Shown here piece by piece: positions 48,601 through 60,088 of a DNA stretch of 64,000 bases (position 1 is its first letter; every line of letters begins with the position of its first letter). The notes beneath the pieces were generated by a model. The model worked only from the letters and a program-made list of their open reading frames with translations, ran no database searches and was not told where the DNA came from. The translations under genes and the position numbers were made by a program. Source of the DNA: Collybiopsis luxurians FD-317 M1 (Eukaryota > Basidiomycota > Agaricomycetes > Agaricales > Omphalotaceae); the NCBI GenBank assembly GCA_000827265.1, contig KN834842.1, positions 1 through 64,000 on the forward strand, given 5' to 3'.

Positions 48601-50496
48601 TCTGTCAAAAACTACCCTTTGGTTAGCTTACGTTTCGATGCACGGGGTTATTGAAGCTGATCGTTCTTTATAGGGTTGGTCTACGGGCAGTCGGAGATGG
48701 TCGCTACAAGGGGGATGACGTTTCTGCGACTTTCGTAGCCAATGGGTCTGTGGAGTCGAAATTATCATGCTTTCTTATGTCCAGAGAACAAAAAGTCGAA
48801 TGCAAAGCATTTTATGTTCCTTTGAACATGGTCGAGGAAAGTGAATATCTTACACGACTTCACCTCTTGACTGAGCTTTTCAACATTTTTCTAAACCGAT
48901 CAGTAAGTGGTTTTTATGAATTCATTCACCTTTCATGAGTTGTCTCGCAGTGCTCATTCGATACCACCGTTCCTTTGGTTCTCGGACTCGTGACATGTGA
49001 ATCTGTCTCTCTTGGTTGGAATGATAAACAGTTTTTCAGTCTCTGACCAGGCTAGCATTGCCCAGCCGTTCACGCCTCTTTTTGAGAAGTTTCGCGAACA
49101 GCTTGGTCGAGTAACAGCTGGTGGAGACACCGCCGTATATGATGCCTTGGATCGTGCACGTCCAATGCTTGCCCAGTATCGTATGGACATTCCAAAACTT
49201 CGTCGACGAATCATTATGGTTTCCGTCGGACAGGATACGAGCTCAAAGAAGTCACCTCTGACTGTTCTATCTGCCCTTCAGCGAGATAAAATCACAGTCG
49301 ATTAAGTTCAGGTTGGACCCGCTGTCGAGGCTGTCTTGCCCGCAGCGTTCGTAGTGACTGGTAGGATGCAATTTTATTACTGCTAATGGCAATATTTGGG
49401 AGTACTTCCAAGGAGGATATCGATTTTGTCCTCGGACATCCCTCAGTGATGCTTTGAGTATATTTGTACGTCTGAGCCATCACGACAACGTCGCGTCTGA
49501 TGTAACTCCCTCTGTAGGGTCTAGAGACAGTGCTCAACTCCGGAGAACGTCCCAGGCCTACTACTGTCATGACATTTGTCCAGAGTTTGTTCTCTCGAAC
49601 CTCTATCTATGGAGACAAACGTCGCTATCCCGTCGACGTAGTGACTCTAGACCAGTTCCCCCAGCGAGCCGAGCATGTCAAACTTTACAATAAGGTCAAG
49701 CTTTTGAATCTTTTAACAAATCGACTAAGAAGGATCAGAGATGATCGTCTGAAGAGAATCATGCTCGAGGTTCGCTCATTATCAACGCTCTGCTTTTTCT
49801 CATATTTGTTTTAGATCTTTGTTCTCAAGAAGAAGACGCCCGATTATGTGGATTTATACGTAGATGACAGCGATATTACTTTCTTGCGCATTGTAATGGA
49901 AGTGCATTTCTTTGACTCTCTATGTCCTAGTTCCCGCTCATGTCGTCCTTGGATTATAGGCCCCAAAGGACCAGGATTGTCTCTATCGTAGCGGCGTTTA
50001 TTTCTTGACTTGCGAATTCCCTGAGGGCTTTTCAAGAGACTCTCCTCAGATTTGTTTCGTGAGTTTTATCATGCATCCCAATGTTTGTATAACGTTCATC
50101 CCTAATCTTCACGTTTCTCTACTGACTTCATTGAGATTAGGTATATAAACAGGAAAAGGTGTGCAGTTTATTCTGCCAACTGTGCTACCGTATCTCACAT
50201 CCCTTTTCTTGTTCTGCATTGCTGAATTGGGACGTTTATAGACCTTGAAGATGACGATGTAAACCGCTCTGCAGCTGGTGTATCAGATATTCACACACAC
50301 CCTGATCTCGAAAATCCACTGGGAACGCAAGCATCGATGTGCTAATCTGAGCTTACTAGTATATTCACTGCCAGTATCATGTTCTCAAGTCTTTTGCAGA
50401 CGACGACAATGGTATGTTTATGCCGTTGTCAAGGCGGTCTCCACGCATGCATCCAAGACTCAGGCTGATTGGGGAGCGGAACTGGAAGATGAATGA
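45692..50496 (+). pseudogene. Decayed zinc-finger / ubiquitin-like / VWA / E2 (UBC) gene
   Basis: A large multi-exon gene of an Agaricomycete family combining Cys-rich, ubiquitin-like, von Willebrand A and E2-like domains, now broken. Recognised pieces in order: MPKALKRYTG..QSM joined by an intron to EKTEKRGRKIVAVFYFLAPD (about 45692-45880); FNIDKDSLCLEV; FGETEGGIRKIFVTPEQARR; a Cys-rich part HCSICEGALG..PCKLCENTG (about 46700-46810); a ubiquitin-like fold with SLKFPGITV and LTDGQLIQIV (about 48360-48475); VWA pieces LLTELFNIFLNRS, GGDTAVYDALDRARPMLAQYR and RRRIIMVS (about 48860-49230); and a UBC domain with LYRSGVYFLTCEFPEGF, IMHPN, a CIAELGRL segment holding the usual catalytic Cys, and STHASKTQADWGAELEDE at the end. 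In-frame stops are at 46000-46002, 46120-46122, 46129-46131 and 50239-50241 (a Trp position). The VWA metal motif DxSxS is not seen. Exon structure between pieces is only partly resolved. Confidence 0.7.
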
Positions 50497-50972
50497 GCTT
50501 GAATTACGGTGGATCGGGATCCTGTCTCCGGGTTTTACTGAATGACTACGTGTATAATCCATTCATAATGAGTGCTTAGATTTCTCAGCTCACGTACTAG
50601 CGTGAACCTATCATCCTGTACGCCCTGTCGTTCGATATCTACGGTCAAAGTTTCAAGGGCCGCTAGCAATAAGTATCCAATGGTGGTCTGAAAAGTTTTA
50701 CAATGAGATCTTTCACCCAAGTAGGCTGGGCTGAAGTACTTCTCGTACGCGTTCGTTGCATTTCTCAAATTTCGCTCGACTCCTGGTCAGGTCGATTACA
50801 GAACTGCCTCACTGTGTACAGCACAGTTTAACGCCTTGCGTATCGTAGACTTAAGGTGATCACAACGCACAACGCAAACGACAGCAAGCGCTGAACGTGA
50901 ACAGTTCCATGGTTTTCCGATAAGTCACAAGTTAATTTGTATTGCGAATCTACAGTAGTGCCAGCAGCCGTA
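50497..50972. other. No gene recognised
   Basis: Short convergent interval between the decayed VWA/E2 gene and the minus-strand secreted protein. A 77-codon minus frame at 50535-50768 has no recognisable feature. Confidence 0.4.
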
Positions 50973-51539
50973 TTAGACCCATAATCCTTCGTCGGGCCCA
51001 TAAATTATCAACGAGCCGGGTTTGCCGAGCTTAGCAACTCCCCGACATACTGCCGGTCTGGTCTGTTTGCTCTGACACTGCGTCCAGGACGCCGGGGCCC
51101 TCATTGTGAACGAAATTTGAGTTTCTTTCCCAAGCATAGCGGGTGCAGGGGCATTCGAGAATTCTATCGTAAATTGCTCCGTTATCTTCCACGTATTCTT
51201 CGCGTAGAGATGGATCCGAGAGTTGGTAAACTGGACAATTTCCCGCTGAGTAGGAAGTTGATTCTCTGTCGTAAGGGCGGTCTCTGTACCGGGGTGGAAG
51301 GTGACCATAACTTGATGCCCTGGATCCGACGATGAGGTGGTTCGGATTGTGAGTGAAACGGATGGATGCTCTTCAGTATCGTTGTTTTCAATCTATGGGC
51401 AACAAAGAGAACACTGGAGCTGAGTATCAAGAAATGGTTATGATACGTTCATATTACTCACCGGTCGAGGCGCTCCATAGGTAGTGGACACGAGAAAGAA
51501 AATTAGATACGTAGTGGTAGAGGCGATCCACAGCTTCAT
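50973..51539 (-). CDS. Small secreted protein, 165 aa
   Basis: Minus-strand exons 51462-51539 and 50973-51392, 165 aa, in frame. The first exon is almost entirely a signal peptide (MKLWIASTTTYLIFFLVSTTYG, cut before APRP). The mature part reads as a compact beta-rich domain (SVSLTIRTTSSSDPGHQV, MVTFHPGTETAL, HLYAKNTWKITEQFTIEF, ETQISFTMRAPA) with two Cys near the end and a C-terminus IIYGPDEGLWV. I know no family for it. Intron 51393-51461 is a normal GT-AG intron. The gene is convergent with the decayed VWA/E2 gene. An alternative in-frame upstream ATG would add a long unlikely leader before the signal peptide, so the start chosen is the one directly before it. Confidence 0.72.
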
Positions 51540-52889
51540 TGGAAAAAAAATCGATGAGCGATGCAGAACAAGGTAAATTGAACTATGATCAAAGTCTGAC
51601 CAGCAGGCTGGATGTCCCAAACTGGGCCCGGGATCTTCGTGTTTATATACCGGAGATGAGACGCAAAAACAAAATTTGCGGGACCTTTTCGGCTTCCTGG
51701 CTTGCATAGCCACAGGGCCCTCGGCGTGGCAAAGTCGAATTTTATCTTGAGACATTCTCTCCTGGAAGCGAGGTATCTTCGTCCCTCTATGCTGTTAATG
51801 AAAGTGACGAGAACGGTTGGTTCCAGCTGGAAGATGCAAGTACTGCAAATGAACGTTCGAACTCGGGTTCCGATTTCGCTAGGGCTTCCGGATGTGCAAT
51901 AGATCTTCCTTCCTCCGAGGTGCGATCAGCGGGTCAGCCGGCTCCGCGAAGACCCTGCATTCTGCGTCTGTAGGCTATTAATTCTTTCCATTCTTCCCTG
52001 CTATGGCTGCAAAAGCCTTGTGTTGAGCACTTGTTATCCTGCTGAGATATGCAACTCAATTGGAAACGAGTCGCGACGCAAAGACTTTCTACTTATTAAT
52101 TACATGGCGTGTAAGCTTTGGAGATTTGTCACAGACAATAACATAAGTCTCCGGGCCTCAACATGTCAAGTTATTTACCCAGCACTTCATGCGCATCTCA
52201 TTAATTTTCTGTTTTTTGCCGTTCAGCACCCATTAAGGGCCTTTATCCCACTAAGTAGGTGGCGAAAGAAATTAATACAGAAGCCAGGTGCCAAGATAAG
52301 TGTAGCTCAAGCAACGCCGAGCGTGAGTACGAGCCTCAGGAGCTTCATTCCATTCATGAGAATTCAGTGTCAAAATAGAAACCTTCCAGGTCTGCTTCTC
52401 ATACTTGCAAGATGGGCGGCACGTTTCAAACATTGCTGGTATGCCTGAGCGCTCTTCATGAAGTGGCCGGAAACTAAACTAGATTAGCCAAATCTACATA
52501 GAAGCATCACGAGTTTAGCAAAGGCTTCAAAGGAAAGAGCCACTCTATTGTTGTGTCCTGAGCTCTTTGTATACTTATGTACAAACCGACTGAAATCCAC
52601 GTCCGATAACTATGGTTGTTCAGGTGGTCCGTGCTCGCTCAGGTACGAGGTTACACAGTAGAGTCTAGTTCTGAAGGGGAACCTGATTTAATTTTGAGCT
52701 CAGATTAGCATGCGCAACGGAGGTTCAGGAAATATCCAAGAAATACCAACTACAAGTTCTCGGGTTTTTCCAACTCACTTGTATGGCAATGCTTCTGGTA
52801 CTGTAGCAGCCCCTCAAAGAGTATAAATACTTCATGTTTTTCTCTTCGTTACGTCTCAGCTACTATCCATACAGCAGCTATCCATTGAG
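51540..52889. other. No gene recognised
   Basis: About 1.35 kb between divergently transcribed small secreted protein genes. A 142-codon plus frame at 52020-52448 shows no protein-like pattern. Probably promoters plus decayed DNA. Confidence 0.4.
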
Positions 52890-53335
52890 ATGAAATCGTA
52901 CGTCGGCTTGATAGTCAACACCAATCATCTTGTGCTGACTCTACATTCAGTACCATCACACTGACTGCGTCTGTCATCTCCATGCTCGCCATGGTCGGAA
53001 GTGCATTCGCCAAATCTCAAGGCGTTGCATATGCAAGCAACAGTTGCACCGGGGTCAACACTGGTACCCTTCATTTTGGTGACGCATTCTGCACCCCGGT
53101 CCCTGGGGGCCCATGGGATAGTTCTATACCGGTAGCACTTGGACATCTATTTGTTACTTCTTGTTTGACTTATCTACCTTGTTAATCTGTAGACGGCGCC
53201 ACACAGTGCTTTAATGTATTCACCAATTCGGACTGCGATTTCTCTGGTTTCGTCGAAGTTTTTGAGTTCCCTGGAGCCGGATGCTTCGGGGGTCTTGCAG
53301 GCAGCATCCATTCTATTCAGAAGAAGGAGTGCTAA
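52890..53335 (+). CDS. Small secreted Cys-rich protein, 106 aa
   Basis: Model join(52890..52897, 52951..53120, 53193..53335), 106 aa, in frame. The 8-nt first exon (ATG AAA TC) joins to give a clear signal peptide, MKSTITLTASVISMLAMVGS, cut near AFAK. The mature part has six Cys (NSC, AFC, TQCF, SDCDF, AGCFGG, KKEC at the very end) and is Gly/Ser-rich, suggesting three disulfides. The second donor was placed at 53121 because it restores PWDNGATQCFNVF; the donor-like gtagca at about 53131 would shift the frame. I recognise no named family; single-copy small secreted Cys-rich proteins of this kind are common in Agaricomycetes. Confidence 0.75.
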
Positions 53336-54899
53336 GTGGACGGATGTGAAGATTCAAAGATAGCTCTGGACAGGTCAGACCTTCTTTATATTAAAGTTGG
53401 CTGGGGTCGCATGAAGGATATCACTGTGAAACAGAATTTAAGTGTCATTGTACTTCCGTATGACAGCACAGAGATTGTATTGTTGTTGGAAACCGTGTTG
53501 GGAATGTTCTTCATTTCAAGTAGTCGTATCACGCACAGCTGCGCATATTATCCGTTCCATTCTTCGGCCCTTCATCATCTCGACTCCAGATCTACTGCCT
53601 GCTTATTGCCATTCTTCCTCAACCGTAAAACTCCTATTCCAGTCCTGAGAGCTTCAAGCTCACTTAGAATCTTACCCTAGGCAAAGAACAGATGACCTTC
53701 TGACACTGGAAGAGAATTTCGTTCTAGGCACTGGCAACTGTCCAGTCGATCGATTGCATTGTGATCAAGTCTCTGGCATTTGCAATTGTTAAGTACTAGC
53801 GCCCCTGAACATCTGTCAACTTCAATGCCACACCCCTAAAACTTTGCTCAGTGACACTAACCTCGTGCTACTTCTCAACATCGTTTATCCCGACTAGTCG
53901 GCTCGTAGCTGGCGAAATGAAAGGGTTTGTGCGGAGCTAGTTAAACACTTCGATAAAAGATAAGGAAGAAAAATAAATCAGACCATACATATCGATAGGA
54001 TTCTCCACGCAGATACACCTTGTTCACATCAAAGCAGACCGCTCCCGGCTCTTGTAAGCATCGAGACAACATCCTCATCACCTCTATGGAGAACACGTTA
54101 TCCACGGGCCGCAGCGAATGGAGTCTGGACTTTTGCTGCACTATTATCAGAAACGAAGCGTTTTAACTGCGAAGCGAATTTGTGTTCCAAGATATCGATT
54201 CTGACGTCTGCTACAGCCAGCCATACGTGCCTTGGCCTTGATTTCATTACCTTAGTAGAGACTAGTCCTCTTATATTAGAATCAAGGGAATGGGGCTCGC
54301 ACGTTGGAAAGTGAGGTGAGCATCATTCGGTTATTAAGATTCGGATATCATGAGAGCAGCCTTCCTGACTTATTTCACAGATTCACTCAGACTCTCGCAG
54401 ATCCCACTAGACTTCCATTACCGGTCCGAAGGATCAAAATAGCAGTCAGTCCGTGTGATGGAATGAACACTATATAAAACATTTATTAGTATTTCGGTGA
54501 GGCTTTGCAAATCTGCGATGGGAAGCCTCTGAGATTCGAGTTTAAACGTAAGCTCAAACAGCGACTCTCGACTGCGGGGAATGTGAGAGCAGTGTTTGCA
54601 GAAGAAATTACCGTCTTGGTTCAGAAGGATGTAAGTATCCTACTTTTCTTTGGTCTTTCTGATATCATAGCTAATCTGATGGCCAGGGGTGGTAAGTGAA
54701 TGGTAACGATTCATTACATTCCAGCGGTTGATTAAAATGTGCCACGCTTTCTTCGAAGTTCGTCTCCGTCTTTAACACCTACATAGCTTAAATTCATCAT
54801 TTTCTTCAGAACCTCAGCTCGCTGTGTTGATCGCAGCGAGGCTATACTGCATAACTAAGGTCGGATTTATGTCTCCTTATTCCTTTCCTTATCCTTTCT
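53336..54899. other. No gene recognised; left arm of a segmental duplication
   Basis: No gene supported. From about 54480 onwards the sequence (gcagaagaaattacc..ttggttcagaagga, then a T-rich tract and ccacgct) is repeated at about 56590-56770, marking the upstream part of the tandem duplication that contains the next two genes. Confidence 0.55.
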
Positions 54900-55705
54900 A
54901 TGCTCTATCCTTTAAAGCGGTTTTCTTCAGCTTGGTAAGCTCCGTGGTTGTCTAGCGTATACAGGGCCTGAGGAATAACAGGGTGCTACTTTCACTTCTT
55001 TCCTACGATGTCTTGAATGCGCTGTGCGCTCAACTTGACGTCGCTTCTCAAAACTTTACTGTCTCAATCCCCGTGACTGTGACGTGGATACTAAACAGCG
55101 AGAATGCTACAGTTTCCGCTACCTCCACGTTTGTACTTGTGGTGATCAACGACGGACCCAAGGGGGAGACAACAGAAGCTTTCACAACAATATATGCCCC
55201 GCCCCAGTCTACCACGGGCATTGTTGAACTCCCCAACAGCTACTGGGTTTGTCCTCGATTGACTTCGGATCACTATCAACTATTAACGTCAGATTAGCGC
55301 ACATTGATATGATTTCAAGGACCACAGGGCAAGCAGCTCTTCTTTTTCAGTAGTGAACGCCGAAATCATAGCGTCAGTGCTATTTCGTTCATACATACCA
55401 CAGCTCAAATGCATTTTAGTTCTCTGAATGTAGGAAACAACACCAATCTAGCCCCAATCATCCTCGGAACAATCTTGGGGGACTATCCTTTTCATTCTGC
55501 TTCTCGTCGCCGCATGCGGGCAAAGGCTTTTTCTCGGTCCCATGGTCCCGAATCAACCCGGAACTCACGGTACAGCAGTGACTACGAGTCGGAGAGCGTC
55601 AGATACCCAAAATCTGTCTGGAACCCTTCAGATTTTTCAACGCTGATCTCCTCTGGTTCGGTATCAAGATGCGAGCCTGCCAAGAACAAGCATCACGGGG
55701 CCTAA
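54900..55705 (+). CDS. Cell-surface protein paralogue that has lost its membrane helix, 212 aa
   Basis: Model join(54900..54934, 54982..55246, 55320..55372, 55420..55705), 212 aa, in frame. The N-terminus (MLYPLKRFSSAWVLLSLLS) is signal-like, and the ectodomain QNFTVSIPVTVTWILNSENA, VINDGPKGETTEAFTT and SSSSFSVVNAEIIA matches the paralogue at 56.9-58.1 kb exon for exon, except that the Ser/Thr-rich exon is missing. Where that paralogue has its transmembrane helix, this copy has an extra G near 55480 and a deletion, so the frame reads LGTILGDYPFHSASRRR and re-enters the cytoplasmic-tail frame (SVRYPKSVWNPSDFSTL..SVSR). It is therefore predicted to be soluble or secreted rather than membrane-bound, if it is expressed at all. 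Confidence 0.6.
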
Positions 55706-56922
55706 TAGAAGGCGTCACCTGCAGAAAAGGCGATGTCGGGAGTGGTCATGAAGGGGATCAATCTGAATGCCTGTAGAAGGAGTATCATACACCAGTGTAC
55801 CTTGTGTAGTCTCAAATGCAGTCTTATTTCAAAGGTGTATTTGATCAGGAATGGCATGGACGCATCTTCATGCGTCGCTTCCATTGCATCATAACCATCA
55901 TACATATCAATAGAATTTTCCACACAAATGACATATGCCTTAAGTTCTGCTTGTTTTAAAGTGTCCCCTCACCCACTTCGCCAACATTTAGGAGAGATCA
56001 TTAGCCATGTCACAGATATACTTCTCCGGAAAGGCCCCGATTCCGCCTGTCAGAGTCCCAGAATCTGCCAGTAACAACTCTTCACAAAACATCCTTTTTT
56101 ACCGTGGTTAGAAACTTGGACTTTGAAAAGAGCGTCGTGCTAAACCATGTTATCCAGACCCAAATTCCTTGTTTCTGCTTGTGACCTGGGCTGAGTATAT
56201 ATAATATCTGTAGCTTGAAGCTTCGTTTCATGAAATGCTCCACTGCATAATAAGCCACGCCTGGCGTTTATCGAAATCCCCGTCATCAACCTGTTCAACA
56301 TTTCTATCAAGTTGATCTTTAGTAAGTACGCTAGTCTGCTACACTTGATGCATGGATCCCGGTAGGGATGAACAGGAAGCGGACCTTTTAGCACTCGATA
56401 TACTTAGACTACTTAAAGGGGAAAGTGAACGTATCCAAGATCCCATGCTCTATTTATTGGCGTCTTGAATGGGCATCAATTTGGTCGATACTTATAACTT
56501 GCAACCTGATAACAAGGTCGGTTCTGCCACAGCCTTGGGATAGGAAGGCTGAGATTTTAACCTCGACGTAGGTTCTTGACGATTCTCGACCCCGGAGAAT
56601 TTGAGAACAGTACTTGCAGAAGAAAATTACATTCTTGGTTCAGAAGGAAAGTTTAGGATATCCTACTTTCTTTGCTTTTTCTGATGCCATAAATAATCTG
56701 ATGGTCAGGGGTGCTAAGTCGATCCGTTGCATTTTGGGAGTTGAATAAGATATGCCACGCTTACGACGTCTCCATATTTAACTCCTAGTTCAAAATTTAT
56801 CATTTTCTCCGAGACCTCAGTTCGCCGTTGATCCCATCGAGGTTCTAAGGCATAACTAATGTCGGATCCATGTTTCTGACTCCTGAGTCTTTTTCTTATC
56901 CTTCCCATCCACACTTTTCCTA
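55706..56922. other. Spacer inside the duplication
   Basis: No gene supported. Holds the downstream tail of the left arm (to about 55900), about 650 bp unique to this spot, and the upstream homology of the right arm (from about 56560). Confidence 0.5.
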
Positions 56923-58080
56923 ATGTTTTCTACAACCTGGTAGGCTCCTTCCTTGCGTAGCGCTTACAGTGACTGAGGCATAGTGACAGGGTGCTACTTT
57001 CACTTCTTTTCAAAAATGTCTTGGACGCGCTGTGCGCTGAAATCGACGTCGCTTCTCAAAACTTTACTGTCTCCGCCCCCGTGACTGCAACCTGGATACT
57101 AGATAGCAAAGATATCAAAACTTCCGCTACCACCACGTATGTACTTGTAATGATCAACGACGGGCCCAAGGGAGAGACGACAGAAGCTTCCACAACAATA
57201 ACTGTCCCGCCTCAGGTTACCACGGGTATTGTGGAACTCATCCCGACAGCTAATGGGTTCGTTCCCAGTTTGTGAACTTTGGATTATATTAATGCGAGTA
57301 CAGCTCACATCGTTATGAATTCAAGGGCACCAAGGGAAGCAGCTCCTCGTTCTCAGTAGTGAATGCCGAATTAATAGCGTTAGTGCATCGTTCATACATA
57401 TCACTGCTCAAACGCAATCTGAACACACTGCAGAAACTCGATCTCTTCTGCCACCGTAACTTCATTCTCTTCAGGCTCCAAAACTCAAGACACATCGATA
57501 GCCACTCTATTCTCTTCTGATGTTGAAACTGCGTGAGTTAGAAGTCTATCAATTCCATTTATGTATATGTTATTTTAACCACTCAATTCACCCTTTTCAA
57601 AGCCCCAGCACTCTTCAAAGCCCAAGCACGCAGACATCTTCGAGTATTTCACAAGCATCTATAAGCGTGCAGGCTTCTCAGCAATCTACTGTGACTCCTG
57701 GAGCAACAACACCATCCACCAACAGTTCGTTGGAAGGAGGAAGCTCCACTAATCCTAATCTGATCCCAGTCATCCTCGGAACAATCTCAGGGACTATCCT
57801 TTTCATTCTGCTCCTCATTGCCACCGGATTCTTAATTCTTCGACGTCGTCGTCTACGGGTGAACAGTTATTCAGAAAAGGCGCCGCAGCGGTACCACGAT
57901 CCGGGATCAATCCGAAACTCAGTATACAGCGGTTATGATTCCGAGAGCGTAAAATACCCAAGAACTCTCTGGAACCCTTCGGATTTTCTAACACTAACCC
58001 CCTCTGATTCGGCATCAAGATGCCAAATCAGAACCGGCCAAGAACAAATATCGCTGGACTCTACAAAAGGCATCGCCTGA
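56923..58080 (+). CDS. Single-pass cell-surface protein with Ser/Thr-rich ectodomain, 303 aa
   Basis: Model join(56923..56939, 56990..57260, 57326..57378, 57434..57532, 57609..58080), 303 aa; all phases agree. Signal peptide MFSTTWVLLSLLFKNVLDALCA; a beta-rich ectodomain (QNFTVSAPVTATWILDS, VMINDGPKGETTEASTT); a long Ser/Thr/Gln-rich stalk (about 110-195); one transmembrane helix, VILGTISGTILFILLLIATG (about 204-225), closed by RRRRLR; and a cytoplasmic tail with RYHDPGS, SVKYPRTLWNPSDFLTL and SDSASR. The layout resembles fungal cell-wall stress sensors (Mid2/Wsc type) in topology but not in sequence; a sensor role is inference. The chosen start is the ATG whose 17-nt exon completes the signal peptide. 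Confidence 0.75.
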
Positions 58081-58565
58081 AGAAGAGGCGATGCCAGTAG
58101 ATCGAAGGGGACAGTCATGAAGGGGATTAAACTGAATGCATATAGGAGGGTCAGAAGGAGTATCACCCATCAACCTTCCTTCTGTCAGTCTTACCTGCAG
58201 TCCTAGATACAGGGTTATTTGAAAGGTGTATTTGATCAGGAATGGCATGGCGCATCTCCATGCATCGCTTCCATTACTTGATTGAGTTCAAAGCGAGTCA
58301 GAGAAAAACCCCCCGATGCGATGGTTACTCTGAGATGGAAGTGATCTCTGTCTTGATTGCTGAATGGTGCTGAAACATACACGGGCCTTTATTCGGCTCG
58401 TAAGTTCCACAATGCAATGTCAAAGCGGCTATTCGGAAATCAGTTCTTGAGATCATCTCTGTTGACCGGAGCTCGACAACTGTTACGATCCTGGCTTATA
58501 ATTAATAATGTACATACTTTCCTTTCACCTGGATACTCCTTCCCTGCAATGTATCTTTCAGCCCG
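58081..58565. other. No gene recognised
   Basis: Interval between two surface-protein genes. It carries the downstream tail of the duplication to about 58275, then the promoter side of the next gene. Confidence 0.45.
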
Positions 58566-59563
58566 GTGAATCCATTAGTCATAATGCATTCCACCTCGTT
58601 CTCACATGGAACAACTTCTACTCTTTATAACAGGTTGCTGGTATTCTTCTTGTGTAGTGCCTTTATTCTTGCGATAGAGACCACGACAGCCAGCAGTGTC
58701 CGCGGCTCCTTGAAAGACGAAACCGTGAGACCACAATCGGACCGGTCTTTTCAACGTCCACAGATCTCCATTGAACAAGAGCTGGCTCTTAAACCTGCAT
58801 CAACAGAGAATAATGACGATAGAACAGATACAGAGTCTGTCTTTACCATGAAAACTTCTTTTCATAATGGGAATTATCTTGGGTCCCGCTCGCCGTACGC
58901 CGCATTTCGATTACCTAAAACCCTCGCAGTGTGATATCTTCGTTTTCTAGAGGTGGCAGAAATGACGGCAGAAATGGGGACGGAAATAAGGGCGGAAATG
59001 GGGGCGGAGATGGGGACGGAGGGGGCAGTCATAGCAGTCAAAGCGACCACGGACAAAGCAGCAGTTATTCAACCGACACATCTACAAGCTCTTCGAACTC
59101 ATCCCAGACTTCCGCTTCCCAGACTTCTTTTTCCACCCCATCTGTTTCGACGTCTGCCACACAGAATACTACATCAACGACTACAACTCTGTCCACCTCA
59201 ACGCCCTCTGCAGCTTTAGCGAACACTTCTGTCAGAACCACCGATCCCAACATAGCTGCAATTGTACTTTGTACTATGTTCGGAACCATCCTTCTCGTCA
59301 TCCTGCTTCTAATCCTCGTTTTTGTTCTTTTGCGTCGCCGAAAACGTTTACGTTCCATGGATGCTAGTAGAACAGTAGAAGGAAAGCAGAAATGGCATGA
59401 ATCACCGCAATTCATCTTCGACGACAGAGTGCATGAAACTCTTGATTCCCAATCGTTGGCCTCTCCAAGGAGTATCTGGAAACCAGAAGTGGAGTTCTCG
59501 ACGATAGTACCTTCGGATTCAGTATCTCGAGTCATGCAGAAAGGGCGAGAAAGGAGAGCATAA
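58566..59563 (+). CDS. Single-pass cell-surface protein, Gly/Ser/Thr-rich stalk, about 308-313 aa
   Basis: Model join(58566..58894, 58951..59563), 313 aa (308 aa from the second ATG at 58584). Signal-like segment LLVFFLCSAFILAIETTTA near the start; an N-terminal charged part; a Gly/Asp/Asn repeat region created across the intron (RSPGGRNDGRNGDGNKGGN); a Ser/Thr-rich stalk; a transmembrane helix IAAIVLCTMFGTILLVILLL followed by RRRKRLR; and a tail with SPRSIWKPEVEFSTIVPSDS and SVSR. The tail motifs (P-[RK]-[ST]-[ILV]-W-[NK]-P and SDS-[AV]-SR) match the two genes to its left, so the three form one family, but the ectodomain is different. Probably a cell-wall-spanning surface protein; no ligand is suggested by the sequence. 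Confidence 0.72.
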
Positions 59564-60088
59564 GCTGTAGGGAATAGTGGGAGTAGGGACTTGGACGCTT
59601 GAAGTGTTGGACCCAATACCTATCCTGTTTACAGCGCTCTAAAGTAGTCGGACTTAGATTGTGGCATTACGTTCAGTTTTCGCAGATGTGGAGCTATACA
59701 TAACACAGGAAACACATAGAAAATGAACGGTAAGAACTAATGCATTGCCGGTTAATTTGTGCCTAGAAACAAATCCTGTATCCGCGCGATGAGTTCAGAA
59801 CTCAAGAACACTACATAAGCAACTAGCAACTGTCGCAACCAACTCGCAGCCGGACCGGTTTTAACAAAAGCTCGGGCTTCCATTAGGCTCGTTCCCAGCT
59901 GCCTCAGCGATTCACAACAAAAAGTGCCGCAGGCTGATCAGCTCATCGAAGTGACGACGGGCCGGTCAGCTGGGACCGAGCCTAGACTTCCATCAAAACT
60001 GAGCGTCTAATTAGACAGGCGTGTTCGACGAGAAATGAATTTTTGATCGTTCCCTTATTCCTGTTCTTCCATCGATCCTTCTGTCTTA
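59564..60088. other. Intergenic, promoter side of the NACHT gene
   Basis: No gene supported in these 525 bases. Confidence 0.45.

Larger units (their letters stand above)
54480..58275. repeat. Tandem segmental duplication, about 1.4-1.7 kb arms
   Basis: Left arm about 54480-55900 and right arm about 56560-58275 share upstream non-coding sequence, the whole surface-protein gene including introns, and a downstream tail (gtgtatttgatcaggaatggcatgg..cgcatc near 55840 and 58225). Divergence is visible throughout, so the duplication is not very recent. Confidence 0.75.

Noticed and set aside
52020..52448. 142-codon plus-strand frame
   Set aside because: No signal peptide, domain, or splice evidence; amino-acid make-up looks random.
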